Shown here piece after piece: positions 17,822 to 29,500 of a stretch of DNA of 64,000 nt. The position numbers were made by a program, and so were the translations under genes. Source of the stretch: an uncultured Rhodospira sp. (GTDB lineage: Bacteria; Pseudomonadota; Alphaproteobacteria; Rhodospirillales; Rhodospirillaceae); contig NZ_CAKZOT010000081.1 in the NCBI RefSeq assembly GCF_937138205.1, positions 25,414-89,413 of the forward strand, read 5' to 3'. The notes under the pieces were generated by a model. The model was not told where the DNA came from. It did no database searches and saw nothing but the letters and a program-made list of their open reading frames with translations. The stretch's first letter is position 1, and the number at the start of each line of letters is the position of its first letter.

Positions 17822-18157
17822 ATGCCAGGACCGCCCGTCTCCATCGGATGCGCCGTGACCGTCAGCCCGGGGGCCGCCGGCCCGCCGGATACCGGCGTGA
17901 TCATGACCGTGCTGCCGCCGTTCATCTCGGCGGGCGGAATGCCGCTCGCCACCACCGGGAGCCTGTGCCAGATGGTCAATTCCGTCAGCGGCGCGCCCTA
18001 TCCGCTGCCCATCGGCTCGGCCGGCGGCTCCACCGTGGTCACTGTCGAGGGCAAGGCCCTGGTACGCATGGGCGACATGATCCCCTCCGGCAGCGGCATC
18101 ATGACCATCCTCGGCCCGCCCGCCGCGCCGTGGATCACCGACCAGGGGGCGCCGTGA
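17822..18157 (+). CDS. PAAR-like spike-tip protein
   Basis: This 111-residue protein lies directly after the spike gene. It has the features of tip proteins: small, Gly/Pro-rich, with GCAVTVSPGAAGPPDTG near the N-terminus and repeated short beta strands such as VTVEGKALVRMGDMI. PAAR and PAAR-like proteins cap the beta-helix needle with a sharp cone and can carry effectors. A conventional metal-binding triad is not obvious, although one Cys near residue 49 and one near residue 10 are present. Position and composition support the call. Confidence 0.7.
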   Translation: MPGPPVSIGCAVTVSPGAAGPPDTGVIMTVLPPFISAGGMPLATTGSLCQMVNSVSGAPYPLPIGSAGGSTVVTVEGKALVRMGDMIPSGSGIMTILGPPAAPWITDQGAP

Positions 18158-18158
18158 C

Positions 18159-18623
18159 ATGAGTATCACCCAGCGGCCCGTCTGGGGGCGCGACCTCCTG
18201 CTCGATTACCGGCATGGCGGATTCTACGAGGACGCCGACCTGGTGATCGCCGAGCGCTCGGCCGGGCCGGGCCGCCTCGCCGACCTGACCGTGGCGCCGG
18301 AGCTGGACACCGTGATCCAGGCGGTCGCCAACCGGCTGAAGACGCGCAAGGGCGAACTGGCGCCGCTGGGGCACCCCGACTACGGCTCGCGCCACCACGA
18401 ACTGCTGGGCGAGCCCAACGTCGAGCGCACGCGCAACCTGATCAAGCTGTACGTGTTGCAGGCGCTGAAGCGCGAGCCGCGCATCGAAAAGGTGATCCGC
18501 TGCGACGTCACGGCGGCCCACACCCCGCCGCGCGAGGTGGTGCGGATCGCCCTGGGCCTGAAGCTGATCGGCGTGCAGGCGCCGGCCAACCTCGTCATCC
18601 CGTTCTCGCTGGAGGCGTCCTAG
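18159..18623 (+). CDS. Baseplate wedge protein, gpW / gp25 family
   Basis: This 154-residue protein has the gp25-type core: DLTVAPELDTVIQAVANRLKTRKGELAPLGHPDYGS, followed by a helical segment that normally carries the lysozyme-like fold remnant. It forms part of the baseplate wedge that links sheath to hub. The ATG begins one base after the PAAR-like stop. Its own stop is followed at once by the gpJ-like ATG at 18624, which is the usual W-J order of baseplates. Confidence 0.85.
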   Translation: MSITQRPVWGRDLLLDYRHGGFYEDADLVIAERSAGPGRLADLTVAPELDTVIQAVANRLKTRKGELAPLGHPDYGSRHHELLGEPNVERTRNLIKLYVLQALKREPRIEKVIRCDVTAAHTPPREVVRIALGLKLIGVQAPANLVIPFSLEAS

Positions 18624-20447
18624 ATGACCTATGTCGCCGAGCCCTATGCCCTGTTCGTCGATGACCTGCTGACGGCGTTCACCGGCGGGTCGATCCGGCA
18701 GGTGTTCCGCTTCCTGCCGGAAAACGAGCCGTTCGAGTTGAGCGCTCCGGCCGAGGTGCTGGCCAAGACCGTGCGGGTCCACGGCATCGCGGGTGGCGCG
18801 CACCGCGTGTTCCAGCGCACCCGCGATTTCGAGGTCGACAAGACGCGCATTGTCTGGCTGACCGGACCCGACGGCGGCCGGCGCGAGACCGCCGTCTGGC
18901 CCGACCCGGGCACGCGCTTCTACGCCAACTTCGAACACCGGGGCCTGTTCCAGTCGACGCCGCGCCTGACCGACCGCAACCCGGGCAGTGTGACCCGCCT
19001 GCTGGCCGAGAGCATGGGCCGCGAGCACGCGGTGCTGTCGGGGCAGTTGGAGGCGGTTTACCGCGCCGCCTTCCTGGAGACCGCCGAGGGGCGCGATCTG
19101 GACCAGGTGGTGGCGTTGGTGGGGGTGACCCGGCGCGGGGCCAGCGCCGCCACCGGGCTGGTGGTGTTCTCGCGCGCCACGCCGGCGCCGGGCGATATCT
19201 CAATCGCGGCCGGGGTGCGGCTGTCGACGGTGGACACGCCCGAGGTGATCTTCGAGGTGTCCGAAGCCCGCACCCTGCGGCGCGGCGAGCTGTCGGTCGA
19301 TGTGCCCGTCTCCGCCCTGATCGACGGCCCCGACGGCATCGTGCCGGAAGGGGCCATCGGCCTGCTGCACCGGCCCATCCTGGGCATCGACACGGTGAGC
19401 AACCCGCGGCCGACGGCGCTCAGCGGCGCCCGGGAAAGCGACGTCGACCTGCGCGCCCGCGCCTCGCGCGCCCTGGAAAGCGCCGGCAAGGCCACGCGGG
19501 GCGCCATCGTCGGCGCCCTGACCCGCGTGGCCGGCGTGCGCGAGAAGGACGTGCGCGTGGGCGAGGATCCCATCGCCCGCCCGGGCATCATCGAACTCGA
19601 CGTGGCCATCGGTCAGGAGCTGGACGAGATCCAGCGGACCGAGACCGTCGCCCGCGTGGCCGACCTGCTGGACGAGAGCCGGCCCGCCGGGATCCGTGTT
19701 CTGGCCAACCTGGACGCGCCCCTGCCGGTTGGGGCGACGGCGCCCACCGCCAACCCGCGCGCCAGCGAGGCCGGCGATCCCGTCACCATGGCCGGTGGCG
19801 AGGACCTGTTCGTCGACGTCGACGTCTCGGCCACGCTGATCCCGGCCCGCCTTGATCTCGCCGCCGAGGAGCGCGCCACCCTGCGCGCGGCCGGCGAGAG
19901 CGAGGTCAATGCCTTCATCGCCGAGGCCGGGCTGGGCGAGACACTGGTGTTCAACCGCCTCGTGTCCCGGCTGATGGCGCTGGAGGGCGTGCTGGACGTC
20001 TCCTTGGAGATGAGCCTGCCCGGCGACGCCTCCAGCGCCCGGCAGAAGAACATTCTTCCCGCCAAGCCCGGCGCGCGGCCCCGGGCCGGCACCATCGCCG
20101 TGCAGGTGGGCGCCTCGCTGATCCTGATCGACGTGTCCATCGCCGTCACGCTGAAGGGCGTGGCCCTGCTCGACCAGCCGGACTCGGCGCGGGAAAGCGC
20201 CCGGGCGGCGGTCGAGGCCGAACTGCGCGCCGGCGTGCCCACCCTGGCCGCGCCCGAACTGACCGAGGCCGTGCTGCGCGGCGTGCTGTCCACGTCCGAC
20301 ACCTACGAGGTGCGCGAACTGCACTACATGGTCACCTACCAGGACGCCGGCGTGCGGGTGCAGAGCCAGGACGTGACGCTGCCGCTGGGCGGGCTTGAGC
20401 AACTCTGGGTGCGCGGTGTGTCGCTGCTGGACGGAGACGGCGCATGA
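18624..20447 (+). CDS. Baseplate J-like wedge protein (gp47/gpJ)
   Basis: This 607-residue protein corresponds to baseplate assembly protein J. The central part (GAREEDVDLR-like RESDVDLRARASRALESAGK, then AGVREKDVRVGEDP) is the conserved J-domain motif. It is longer than phage P2 gpJ (about 300 residues) because of an N-terminal beta region and a second C-terminal domain resembling the first, as in PVC-type wedge proteins. It overlaps the next gene by ATGA at 20444. Confidence 0.85.
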   Translation: MTYVAEPYALFVDDLLTAFTGGSIRQVFRFLPENEPFELSAPAEVLAKTVRVHGIAGGAHRVFQRTRDFEVDKTRIVWLTGPDGGRRETAVWPDPGTRFYANFEHRGLFQSTPRLTDRNPGSVTRLLAESMGREHAVLSGQLEAVYRAAFLETAEGRDLDQVVALVGVTRRGASAATGLVVFSRATPAPGDISIAAGVRLSTVDTPEVIFEVSEARTLRRGELSVDVPVSALIDGPDGIVPEGAIGLLHRPILGIDTVSNPRPTALSGARESDVDLRARASRALESAGKATRGAIVGALTRVAGVREKDVRVGEDPIARPGIIELDVAIGQELDEIQRTETVARVADLLDESRPAGIRVLANLDAPLPVGATAPTANPRASEAGDPVTMAGGEDLFVDVDVSATLIPARLDLAAEERATLRAAGESEVNAFIAEAGLGETLVFNRLVSRLMALEGVLDVSLEMSLPGDASSARQKNILPAKPGARPRAGTIAVQVGASLILIDVSIAVTLKGVALLDQPDSARESARAAVEAELRAGVPTLAAPELTEAVLRGVLSTSDTYEVRELHYMVTYQDAGVRVQSQDVTLPLGGLEQLWVRGVSLLDGDGA

Positions 20448-22042
20448 GCCGGGCCGACACCATCCTGTCGCGCTTTCCGGCCCACCTGGAGGCCGGGCAA
20501 CCGCGCAAGCTGCTGGGGGTGATCGCCGGCGCGCAGGCGCGCGACATGGACGTGGCGGCGGCCGAGATGGCGGCCATCCGCCGCGCCCATCGCATCCGCG
20601 AGGCGGACGAGCTGGTCGACGTCATGCGCCTGGGGGCGCTGCACCGGATCAGGCCGGCCGAACTTGAGGTGCTGGCGCTGCGCTTCGAGCGCGCCAAAGC
20701 CGAGCTGGCGGCCATGGACGGCACCGACCCGCAGCCCGACCGGCTGGCGGCGGCGGAACGGTTGCTCGATACGTTTGGGGTGGCGGTGGAGGCGCCGCGC
20801 CTCACCGCCTGGCTGGACGCGGGCCTGGACGCCTCCGCGCTTGACGGGCCGGACGGCGCCATCGCCCTGGTGCGGCTGTCGGCGGCCGCGCATCGCGCCC
20901 TGCGCCGGGCCGCGTACGTCACTCTGGCGCGGGCGCGGGTGCTGGGCATCTGCCGCCGGCACGCGCGCGGCAACGGCACGGTGGCGGCGCTGATCGAGGG
21001 CGCGGCCAACGCGCTGGACCTGGATATCGGGCCGATTTTGCACAGCGAGGACCGCTACCTGCACGCCGCCCTGGCCACCGACCGGCTGCGCCTGAACGGA
21101 CCACCCGACGACACCGGCCGCGCGGCACCTCTACCGGCGGCCGAGGAGATCATCGGCCTGATCGAGAACCCGCGGCGGCGTGAGACGACGGACGCCACCT
21201 TCCGCCACCACGGCGAGGTGTTCGAGGTGAAACGCCGCGGGTTCGAGCGTGTGCGGCTGGCGATCCAGGTCTACGGCGAGGCCGAGCGCACCCACCGGCC
21301 GATGGTGGTCAACCGTGACGAGGGGCGCGGCGTCGGCTTCATGGGGCAGGTGCCGGCCGGCAGCCTGTTGGAGATCGACGAGGACGGGCACGCGCGCCTG
21401 GACGGCGCCGACGTGACGTCGTTCGCGTTTTCGTTCCAGGGCGCCGTGTTCGCCGACGCCGACGCGCCGCACGCCAAGGATTTCCGTTTCGACGCGGCGG
21501 ATTGCACCTTTGCCGTCAGCCAGCCGGCCGGCGCCATCGGGCGCGGCTATTCCTATCCCCACGCCGGTCAGCCGATCACCGTGCCGGGCATTGGCGTCGG
21601 CGTGACGCGTTACGCGGCCTTCTGCGGCCTCGCCCATTTCGGCAGCCGGATCAACGCGGAGGCGCCCGTGGTGACGCCGGTGCCGACGGCCTTTTCCGGT
21701 ACCTTCGACCGCACCGTGTTCGCCGGCCTCGACGACGGCACGCGGCCCGATTTCGGCGCCATCGCCTTCAGCTGGCTGGAGCGGCGGGCCTACACCGTTC
21801 AGGTGGTCATCCCGGCGCGCTTCCGCGCTTTGGACCCCGACGACGAGGACGGCGCCGCCGTGCGCCGACACGTGGCAACGGCGCTCGACCGGTTCCGCGC
21901 CGCCGGGATCGTGCTGGAGGTGCGTTTCCTGGACGACCGGTTCGTGGTCGGCGAGGCGGTGTTGAGCGAGGGCGCGGCGGTCGATCCGATCGATGCCCTG
22001 AAGGGCGGCACGGTGCTGTGGGACAGCCCCGAGACAGAATGA
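20444..22042 (+). CDS. Baseplate / tail protein in the gpI position
   Basis: This 532-residue protein starts within the gpJ-like stop. The first 60 residues (DTILSRFPAHLEAG, then a helix) resemble the gpI-type wedge start. A long helical middle follows (about 60-200). From about 225 the chain becomes beta-rich, with VFEVKRRGFERVRLAIQVYG and GVGVTRYAAFCGLAHFGSR, and ends in a mixed domain with RRHVATALDRFRAAG. It probably connects the wedge to host-recognition proteins encoded downstream. I do not recognise the C-terminal part as a named domain. Confidence 0.6.
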   Translation: MSRADTILSRFPAHLEAGQPRKLLGVIAGAQARDMDVAAAEMAAIRRAHRIREADELVDVMRLGALHRIRPAELEVLALRFERAKAELAAMDGTDPQPDRLAAAERLLDTFGVAVEAPRLTAWLDAGLDASALDGPDGAIALVRLSAAAHRALRRAAYVTLARARVLGICRRHARGNGTVAALIEGAANALDLDIGPILHSEDRYLHAALATDRLRLNGPPDDTGRAAPLPAAEEIIGLIENPRRRETTDATFRHHGEVFEVKRRGFERVRLAIQVYGEAERTHRPMVVNRDEGRGVGFMGQVPAGSLLEIDEDGHARLDGADVTSFAFSFQGAVFADADAPHAKDFRFDAADCTFAVSQPAGAIGRGYSYPHAGQPITVPGIGVGVTRYAAFCGLAHFGSRINAEAPVVTPVPTAFSGTFDRTVFAGLDDGTRPDFGAIAFSWLERRAYTVQVVIPARFRALDPDDEDGAAVRRHVATALDRFRAAGIVLEVRFLDDRFVVGEAVLSEGAAVDPIDALKGGTVLWDSPETE

Positions 22043-22079
22043 TGTTCAGGCGTTCGGCGAGCAGGAGCGAGACACGGCT

Positions 22080-22790
22080 ATGGCATTGGAAGACTTCATC
22101 GCGCGGGAGGTGGCGCCAGGCGAGCCCCTGACCGCCCAGGCCTGGAACGACATCGTGCGCGCCACGGCCGATCTCATTTCGACCGTCCAGGGCCTGTCGG
22201 GTTCGGTCGTCGAGGTCACGGTCGGCAACAGCGACCTGGACCCGGCGCGCATCCGGGTGACGGCGCTGGGCGAGGACGGCAGCGCGGTCGAGGCGGCGCG
22301 GCCCATCACACCGGGCGGCCCGTTCATCCTCACCAACCTGATGCCCGGGCCGTACACCATCCGGGCCAGCGCCCCCGGCTTCAGCGCTGCCACGGCGGCC
22401 ATCACGGCGCCGGCCGCCGCGCCGGTCCAACTGACCATGGAACGGACCAAGCCGCGAATGCCGGCGGTGTTCGGCCAGGCGTTGGACGCCACGCTGTCGA
22501 CGTTGCAGGCGGCGGGGATCGTGGTGGCGCGCATCGTCGACGTGACCGGCCGCGACGTCGCCCCCGCCAACCCCGACCCGGACTACCGCGACGCGCCGGT
22601 GCTGATGCACCTGCCGGCCGCTGGCGAGCCGGTGGCGGCGGACAGCGGCGCCCAGCTTGTCGTCGCCGCCGCGTTGAAGGTCGAGCCGTCGGTCGAGGTG
22701 CCGTCGCTGACCGGCCTGACGCTGGACGAGGCGCGCAAGGTCCTGGACGACCTGGGCCTGGTGCTCGGCAAGGTCACCACCCGAACCTGA
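22080..22790 (+). CDS. Carboxypeptidase-regulatory-like plus PASTA-like protein
   Basis: This 236-residue protein has a helical start (residues 1-45). A beta-sandwich of the carboxypeptidase-regulatory type follows (about 46-120, with GGPFILTNLMPGPYTIRASA), then two PASTA-like units. The last unit reads VPSLTGLTLDEARKVLDDLG. PASTA modules bind peptidoglycan fragments and beta-lactams in cell-wall kinases and PBPs, so this could help a particle engage a cell wall. The final PASTA unit stops abruptly at LGKVTTRT, shorter than usual. A similar C-terminal PASTA strand appears in the next gene. Confidence 0.65.
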   Translation: MALEDFIAREVAPGEPLTAQAWNDIVRATADLISTVQGLSGSVVEVTVGNSDLDPARIRVTALGEDGSAVEAARPITPGGPFILTNLMPGPYTIRASAPGFSAATAAITAPAAAPVQLTMERTKPRMPAVFGQALDATLSTLQAAGIVVARIVDVTGRDVAPANPDPDYRDAPVLMHLPAAGEPVAADSGAQLVVAAALKVEPSVEVPSLTGLTLDEARKVLDDLGLVLGKVTTRT

Positions 22791-22806
22791 TGGGAGGAAA
22801 AACACC

Positions 22807-23361
22807 ATGGCTGAACCCCGGTTCACGAGCCCGCCGGTCAAGGCGAAGACAATGACCGTCTCCTCCAAGGTACAGTTCGTGGACCTGAGCGAGGAGGCGG
22901 CCAAGGCCAACATCGTGCGCGAGGGCCTGTCCGTCCCGTCGGTGACGCTGGACAAGGAGGCGCTTGACCGTTTCGTGCTGGAGGACGTGGTCAAGCCGTC
23001 CTCGGCGCCCCGCGTGGTGTCGCAGTCGGTCAAGGCCGGCAACAAGGTGCCACGCGGCACGGTGGTCGACCTGTTCATGGCGCCGCGCCAGTCGGTGCCG
23101 GGCACCCTGATCCCGGCGCCGCATCGCGGCATCGCCCAAGAGGACACGACGATGGACGATATCGTGAAAGGCGTCCTGGCGCCGCGCGACCAACGGGAAC
23201 GGGTCGCGAAATACAAGTCTTTTGAGGAAATGCCGGAGCCTGAACGCGCGGCATTCCGCCAGGGCCTGCAGGACCGGGATGTGCCTGTCGACGACACGCA
23301 GGCCGACCTCAGCGCCGATGCCGCGTTCCGCACCATGAAGTCGGCCCTGGCCTTCAGTTGA
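22807..23361 (+). CDS. Small PASTA-like protein of the injection locus
   Basis: This 184-residue protein follows the previous stop by 16 nt with a GGGAGG site. Residues about 75-100 (RVVSQSVKAGNKVPRGTVVD) match the second half of a PASTA unit. A charged helical tail follows, including MDDIVKGVLAPRDQRERVAK and PEPERAAFRQGLQDRD. It contains no signal peptide or membrane segment. It is probably a structural or adaptor partner of the neighbouring PASTA protein. The sequence CTGGCCTTCAGT is repeated just before and after its stop. Confidence 0.55.
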   Translation: MAEPRFTSPPVKAKTMTVSSKVQFVDLSEEAAKANIVREGLSVPSVTLDKEALDRFVLEDVVKPSSAPRVVSQSVKAGNKVPRGTVVDLFMAPRQSVPGTLIPAPHRGIAQEDTTMDDIVKGVLAPRDQRERVAKYKSFEEMPEPERAAFRQGLQDRDVPVDDTQADLSADAAFRTMKSALAFS

Positions 23362-23393
23362 GGCTGGCCTTCAGTCGAGACGGGGGCCGTGCC

Positions 23394-25172
23394 ATGGCCG
23401 TCAAGAGCACCTCCAACGCTGCCGCCGACGCGCTTGTCGTGGAGGGACACGCCGAGAGCCGTTACGCTCGGGCCAAACCGGCGCAGTTCGCCGTCAGCGT
23501 GACGGCCGAGGTGCTGGAGAGCGCGGTCACGGAACTGGCGGCGCAGCTCGACGCCGGCCTGATCCAGGCCTTGCTGCCACGGGGCGCGCTGGAGGCACGA
23601 CGGGAGATCACGCTGCCCGCGAACACGCTGGTCGACGATGTGTCCGTGGTGCTCAGCGCCTATCCCGCCGCCCTGACCCCGGCGCGCGCGGTGGCGCAGG
23701 TGCGCACCGCGCCGCCCCAACACGGCTATGAGGCCATCGCCGAGCGGGCGCTGATCGTCGACCTGGGCGTGCCGCGCACGGTGACCGCCGTGGCGGTGCC
23801 GTCCGGCTTCGGGGTCTACGCGGTGCGCGCCTGGAACGGAACGGCCTTCGCGAATGATCCGCCGGTGTTCCCGGTGCCCAATGCCCTGCCGGCCGATGGA
23901 TCGAGCTTTGGTTCGTATATCGTGTTTCCCGCCGAGGTGCGGACGGAGCGGCTGGAGATCACCCTGACGGGCGACGGCGCCGAGCAGGACCTGATCGACG
24001 GCACCATCCTCTCCCTGCCGGACGCGCCGGCCAACCTGCAATTGGCCATCGAGGGCAGTGGCATCGTCTGGCGCGAGCAGGGGATCGTCACCCCCACCAC
24101 CGGGAGCGACCTGACGACCACCGCCTGGAACGACCAGGGCCAGCGCCGGGTCGACCTGACCGAGGCCTTGCGGGCGCGCCTGGGCGACCCGACGGCCGGC
24201 GGCGAGGCGACCCTGGCCCTGACGCTGACCAGCACGGCGCCGGGCGTGCTGCTGATCTCCGACCTTCAGGGCGAGACCCGGCGCATCCGCCGCGCCACAC
24301 TGACCGGGCAGTCGGGCGAGGCGGTTGAGTTCGACGGGGAGGGGAGGATCGTCCAGGCCCTGACCGTGGCCGGCCTGCCCGCCGAGGCTCAGATCAGCGA
24401 GATCCGCTTCACCGCCAGCGCCACGCCGAAACCGCCGCGCACCATCCCTCCGGTGGGGCCGGACCCGAGCCCGAAGGTGACTCTGACGCTGGACCCCGAC
24501 CATGCCGTGCTGGTGCGCCTGCCGGTGGCCGCCGGGCTGGCGGTCCTGGAGGGCCTGAAGGTCGCCGCCACGGCCGGTCCCGCCGGGGCCGAGATCCGCG
24601 CCCTGTTGTGGGACTCGCGGGTGGACGCGGAGGAGGCGGTGACCGAAACCCTGGTCTCGATCCCCACGGGTCCGTTCGATGCCCCGGCCAGCGAGCCGGC
24701 CACGCTGGCGGCCGGGGTCGAGGGCTGGGCGCGCCTGCCGTTCGCGGAGCCGGTGGAAATGCCCGCCGACCGCCCGCTGTGGGCCGCCATCCTGTGCAGC
24801 CGGGGCGCCGCCACCCTGACCATGACCGACGCCGCGCCCCAAACCGCAACCCCGACCCCAACCCCAACAGAGGTGGGGCGGGTGCGGGTCGGGCCGAGCG
24901 CCGGGCCGTTCCAGACACTGCCGGCGTTGTTCGATGAAGAGGGCTATGCCGGCCTGCGCGCCCGCGTTCGCGTGACCGGCACCGCCCCGGCGGAGAGCCC
25001 GATCGACCCGCTGGCGCTGGGCTGGCCCGCGACGGCAACGGTCATGCCGACCAAGAAGGGGACGCGGGTGACGCTCCCCGTGGGGGCGGGGGGCGGGCCG
25101 GCGCTCGACCTGGTGGCCCTGACCGCGATGACCCTGACCCTGACCGACATCGACGTCGTTTCCGATATCTAG
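23394..25172 (+). CDS. Beta-rich structural protein, probable fibre or receptor-binding component
   Basis: I choose the ATG at 23394 (MAVKSTSNAAAD) over an upstream TTG. The 592-residue product is predicted mostly beta: repeated hydrophobic strands, few charged helices, and two or three sandwich-like domains separated by Pro-rich linkers (PKPPRTIPPVGPDPSP near 360, and a TPTPTPT run near 490). It has no signal peptide. Its place between PASTA proteins and a collagen-repeat fibre suggests part of the distal recognition apparatus. I do not recognise a named family. Confidence 0.55.
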   Translation: MAVKSTSNAAADALVVEGHAESRYARAKPAQFAVSVTAEVLESAVTELAAQLDAGLIQALLPRGALEARREITLPANTLVDDVSVVLSAYPAALTPARAVAQVRTAPPQHGYEAIAERALIVDLGVPRTVTAVAVPSGFGVYAVRAWNGTAFANDPPVFPVPNALPADGSSFGSYIVFPAEVRTERLEITLTGDGAEQDLIDGTILSLPDAPANLQLAIEGSGIVWREQGIVTPTTGSDLTTTAWNDQGQRRVDLTEALRARLGDPTAGGEATLALTLTSTAPGVLLISDLQGETRRIRRATLTGQSGEAVEFDGEGRIVQALTVAGLPAEAQISEIRFTASATPKPPRTIPPVGPDPSPKVTLTLDPDHAVLVRLPVAAGLAVLEGLKVAATAGPAGAEIRALLWDSRVDAEEAVTETLVSIPTGPFDAPASEPATLAAGVEGWARLPFAEPVEMPADRPLWAAILCSRGAATLTMTDAAPQTATPTPTPTEVGRVRVGPSAGPFQTLPALFDEEGYAGLRARVRVTGTAPAESPIDPLALGWPATATVMPTKKGTRVTLPVGAGGGPALDLVALTAMTLTLTDIDVVSDI

Positions 25173-26474
<1,302 letters not shown>

Positions 26475-26552
26475 CGGCGCGCGACACCGCGGAGGCCGGG
26501 AGCCGGACGTGTCCGGGTCCGGGCCGATCCAGGAAAGACCGAGGGCCACGCC

Positions 26553-29500
26553 ATGGCGGATGACGACGACACCCTGCTTGAGGCCGGAACCGAAGCCGAC
26601 AACGACAGCCGGCTCTTCGCCCGCAAGCCCGACGACGAATGGGACCGCCCGGACGTCATCCTGCACGCGCTGACCAGTCTGGACCTGGACCGCATCCCGA
26701 CCAGCGCCTTCGACCGGGCGGCCGATCCGGCTTTCGCCGATGCGCGGTCGGCGGCCCTGACCTGGGCGGGGCGCGGTCCCCGCAACGTCGGCGGGCGCAT
26801 CACGGCGTTGGTCCAGGACCCGCAGAACCCGGGAACGTTCTACGCCGGCAGCAGCCAGGGCGGGGCATGGAAGACCACCAATCACGGCGACACCTGGGCG
26901 CCCCTGACAGGTCTGGTGCGGGCCAACAAGGAGGTGGCCGCCGCCGTCGGCGCGGTGGGGCTGTGCGCGCGTTCGCCCGATCATGTTTATGTGGCGACGG
27001 GGGTCCTCATCGACAAAGACACCATCACCGGCATCGGCTTGTTCTACAGCGACGACGGTGGCCAGACCTTCGACCAGGTGGCGGCGGAAACCCACGGCGC
27101 CGGCGACGCCTTTCGGCGCTTTTCCAAGATCCTGGTCGATCCGTGGGAACCGGGCCGGGCCTGGTGCGCCTCGGAGCACGGGCTGTACCGCACGGAACCG
27201 GCGGCGACGGCGGGCGATCCGCCGCAGGCCCAGCCTACGGCGGACACGACCGGCCTGCCCAGCACCGACGTCAGCGATCTGGCCATCGACTTCGGCGGCC
27301 TGAACCCCGCCGCGCGGCCGGCCAAGTATACGGTCTACGCGGCCATCAAGGGACAGGGCGTCTATCGGGGCGTATTCGACTGGTCGACGCAGACCTATGA
27401 CGTGGTCGGCGGCACCACGTGGACCCGGGTGTTCGATCCGTCGCCCCATGCCGCCAATCCGCGACGCATCCTGTTCGCGCTGTGCGCGTCGCAGCCCGAC
27501 CGGCTGTATTGCGTGTTCAGCTACTACCAGGACGGCACCAAGTCCTCGCGCGTCTTCCGCTCGGACGATACCGGCGCCACGTGGAACCCCACGCCGGCCC
27601 TGAGCGCGAGCCAAGGTGTGCATCGGGACGGCAACCAGCACTTCCACGCCTACGTGCTGGAGGTCTGCCCGCGCGACCCGGACGTGGTGGTGGCGGGGTC
27701 GGTGAATCTGTATGCCACCCGCGACGGCGGCGGCGCCTGGACCAAGATCCTGGACTGGACGCAGTACGACCTGGGCGACCGGGCCCAGCACGCCGACATG
27801 AAGGCGGTGGTGTTCGAACACGCCCAGTACGGCAACGCCGCCGCCTTCACCGGGCCGGACGCCCGCCGGCCGCGCGAGATCTGGGTCGCCAACGACGGTG
27901 GCGTCAGTCAGGGCCTGACGGACGGCTCGGCCTGGCGCAAGCGCAGTCACGGCATTCTGGCCACCCAGTTCTATGACATCCAGGTGCATCCGGAGTTCCC
28001 CTACATCCGCTCCGGCGGGTTCCAGGACAACGGCACCTGGATGGGCTTCGGCGGTCCGACCTGGCACCACATGGGCGGCGGCGACGGCGGCGGGTCCGCC
28101 TTTTACCACGGCGACATCCAGCGCCTGCTGCTGAGCTGGCAGGGCGGATCCGACCATGTTTTCAGCCTGATCGATGCCCGGCCGGAAACCCGCCTGATGC
28201 CCCTTCCGCGTGTGCAGCCGGAACTGGAATACCGCAACCCGCTGCCCGATGTGGCCGGGCTGGGGCCGACCGAGCACGACGGCCCGTTTCGCATCACCGT
28301 CGGCAACCAGACGAACCGGACCACCGGGTTCCAGCACGGGGGCGTGTTCGGCGGCCGGGTCATCGACCATCCCGACGCGACGCCGGATTTCCTGGTGGCG
28401 CGCGGCGGCGCGGCCTATCGCTCGACCGACGGTGTCCAGTTCGACCGCCTGACGGGCAGCGGCGCCAACGACCCGTCGGCCATCAGCGGCCGCGATGTCA
28501 CGGCGCTGGCCTACTCGCCGGCCAGCCCGGACACCCACTGGTGGGTCGGTACGGAGGGAACCGCCAACGACGCGTTCCTGTTCCGGACCACGGACGGCGG
28601 CGCGTCGTGGCTGCGCGTGGACACCAGCCAGATGAGCTACATCGCCGACGTCAGCGGCCACCCGACCCGGCCGGAGGTGGCGGCGGTCGCCCTGTCGCGC
28701 GATGCCGATCAGGTCTACGTGACGCCGGATTCGGGTGCCACGTGGCACGAAGTCGCCCGCAGCAGCGGCGATCCCAACCGCGACATGCCCCGGACGCCGG
28801 TCACCTGTGTTCGCTTCGATCCCAACAGCCCGAACGACCTGAGCCAGCCACAGACGCTCTATGTGGGCACCGGGGCGGGCGTGTTCGTGGCCCGCGACAT
28901 AGACCTGTCGGCCGCCAGCCCGCACGGAACGTGGCGGCACCTCAACGCCGGGATGCCCCTGGTCACGGTGCAGGACCTGCACCTGGTGCCGATCCTGGCC
29001 GAGGATGGCTCGGTCGCCCGGCATCTGTTGCTGTGCGCGACCTACGGCCGGGGCCTGTACGAGTGCGCGTTGGACGGCACCCCCGCTGTGCGGCTGTTCA
29101 TGCGCGCGACGGTCATCGATGACGGCACGACCTATCACGATTCGCAGGCGGCCACGACCATCGACCCGCGCATTCGCATGGTGGGAACCGACGCGACGGA
29201 GGAGCTGCACTGGCACCGCGCGTTCGACCTGCGCGTCGACAGCCGGGACAACTTCGATTACGGCGACACGTTCGACGGCGTCGACTTCGACGAGTCGTTC
29301 CGCAGTGGCATTCTGAACGTCGGCCGGCAGAACCGGATCTTCGCGCAGATTCACACGGCGGGGCACGAGACGGTCGACGGGATCGACCTGCGCCTGTACT
29401 ACGCCCACGCCGAGGCGGCGGCGCCCGGCCAGGATCCGCGCGCGCCGGATCTCGATGCCGGCTTCTGGGACGACTTCCCGACGCCGCCGCCGGACGGCGC

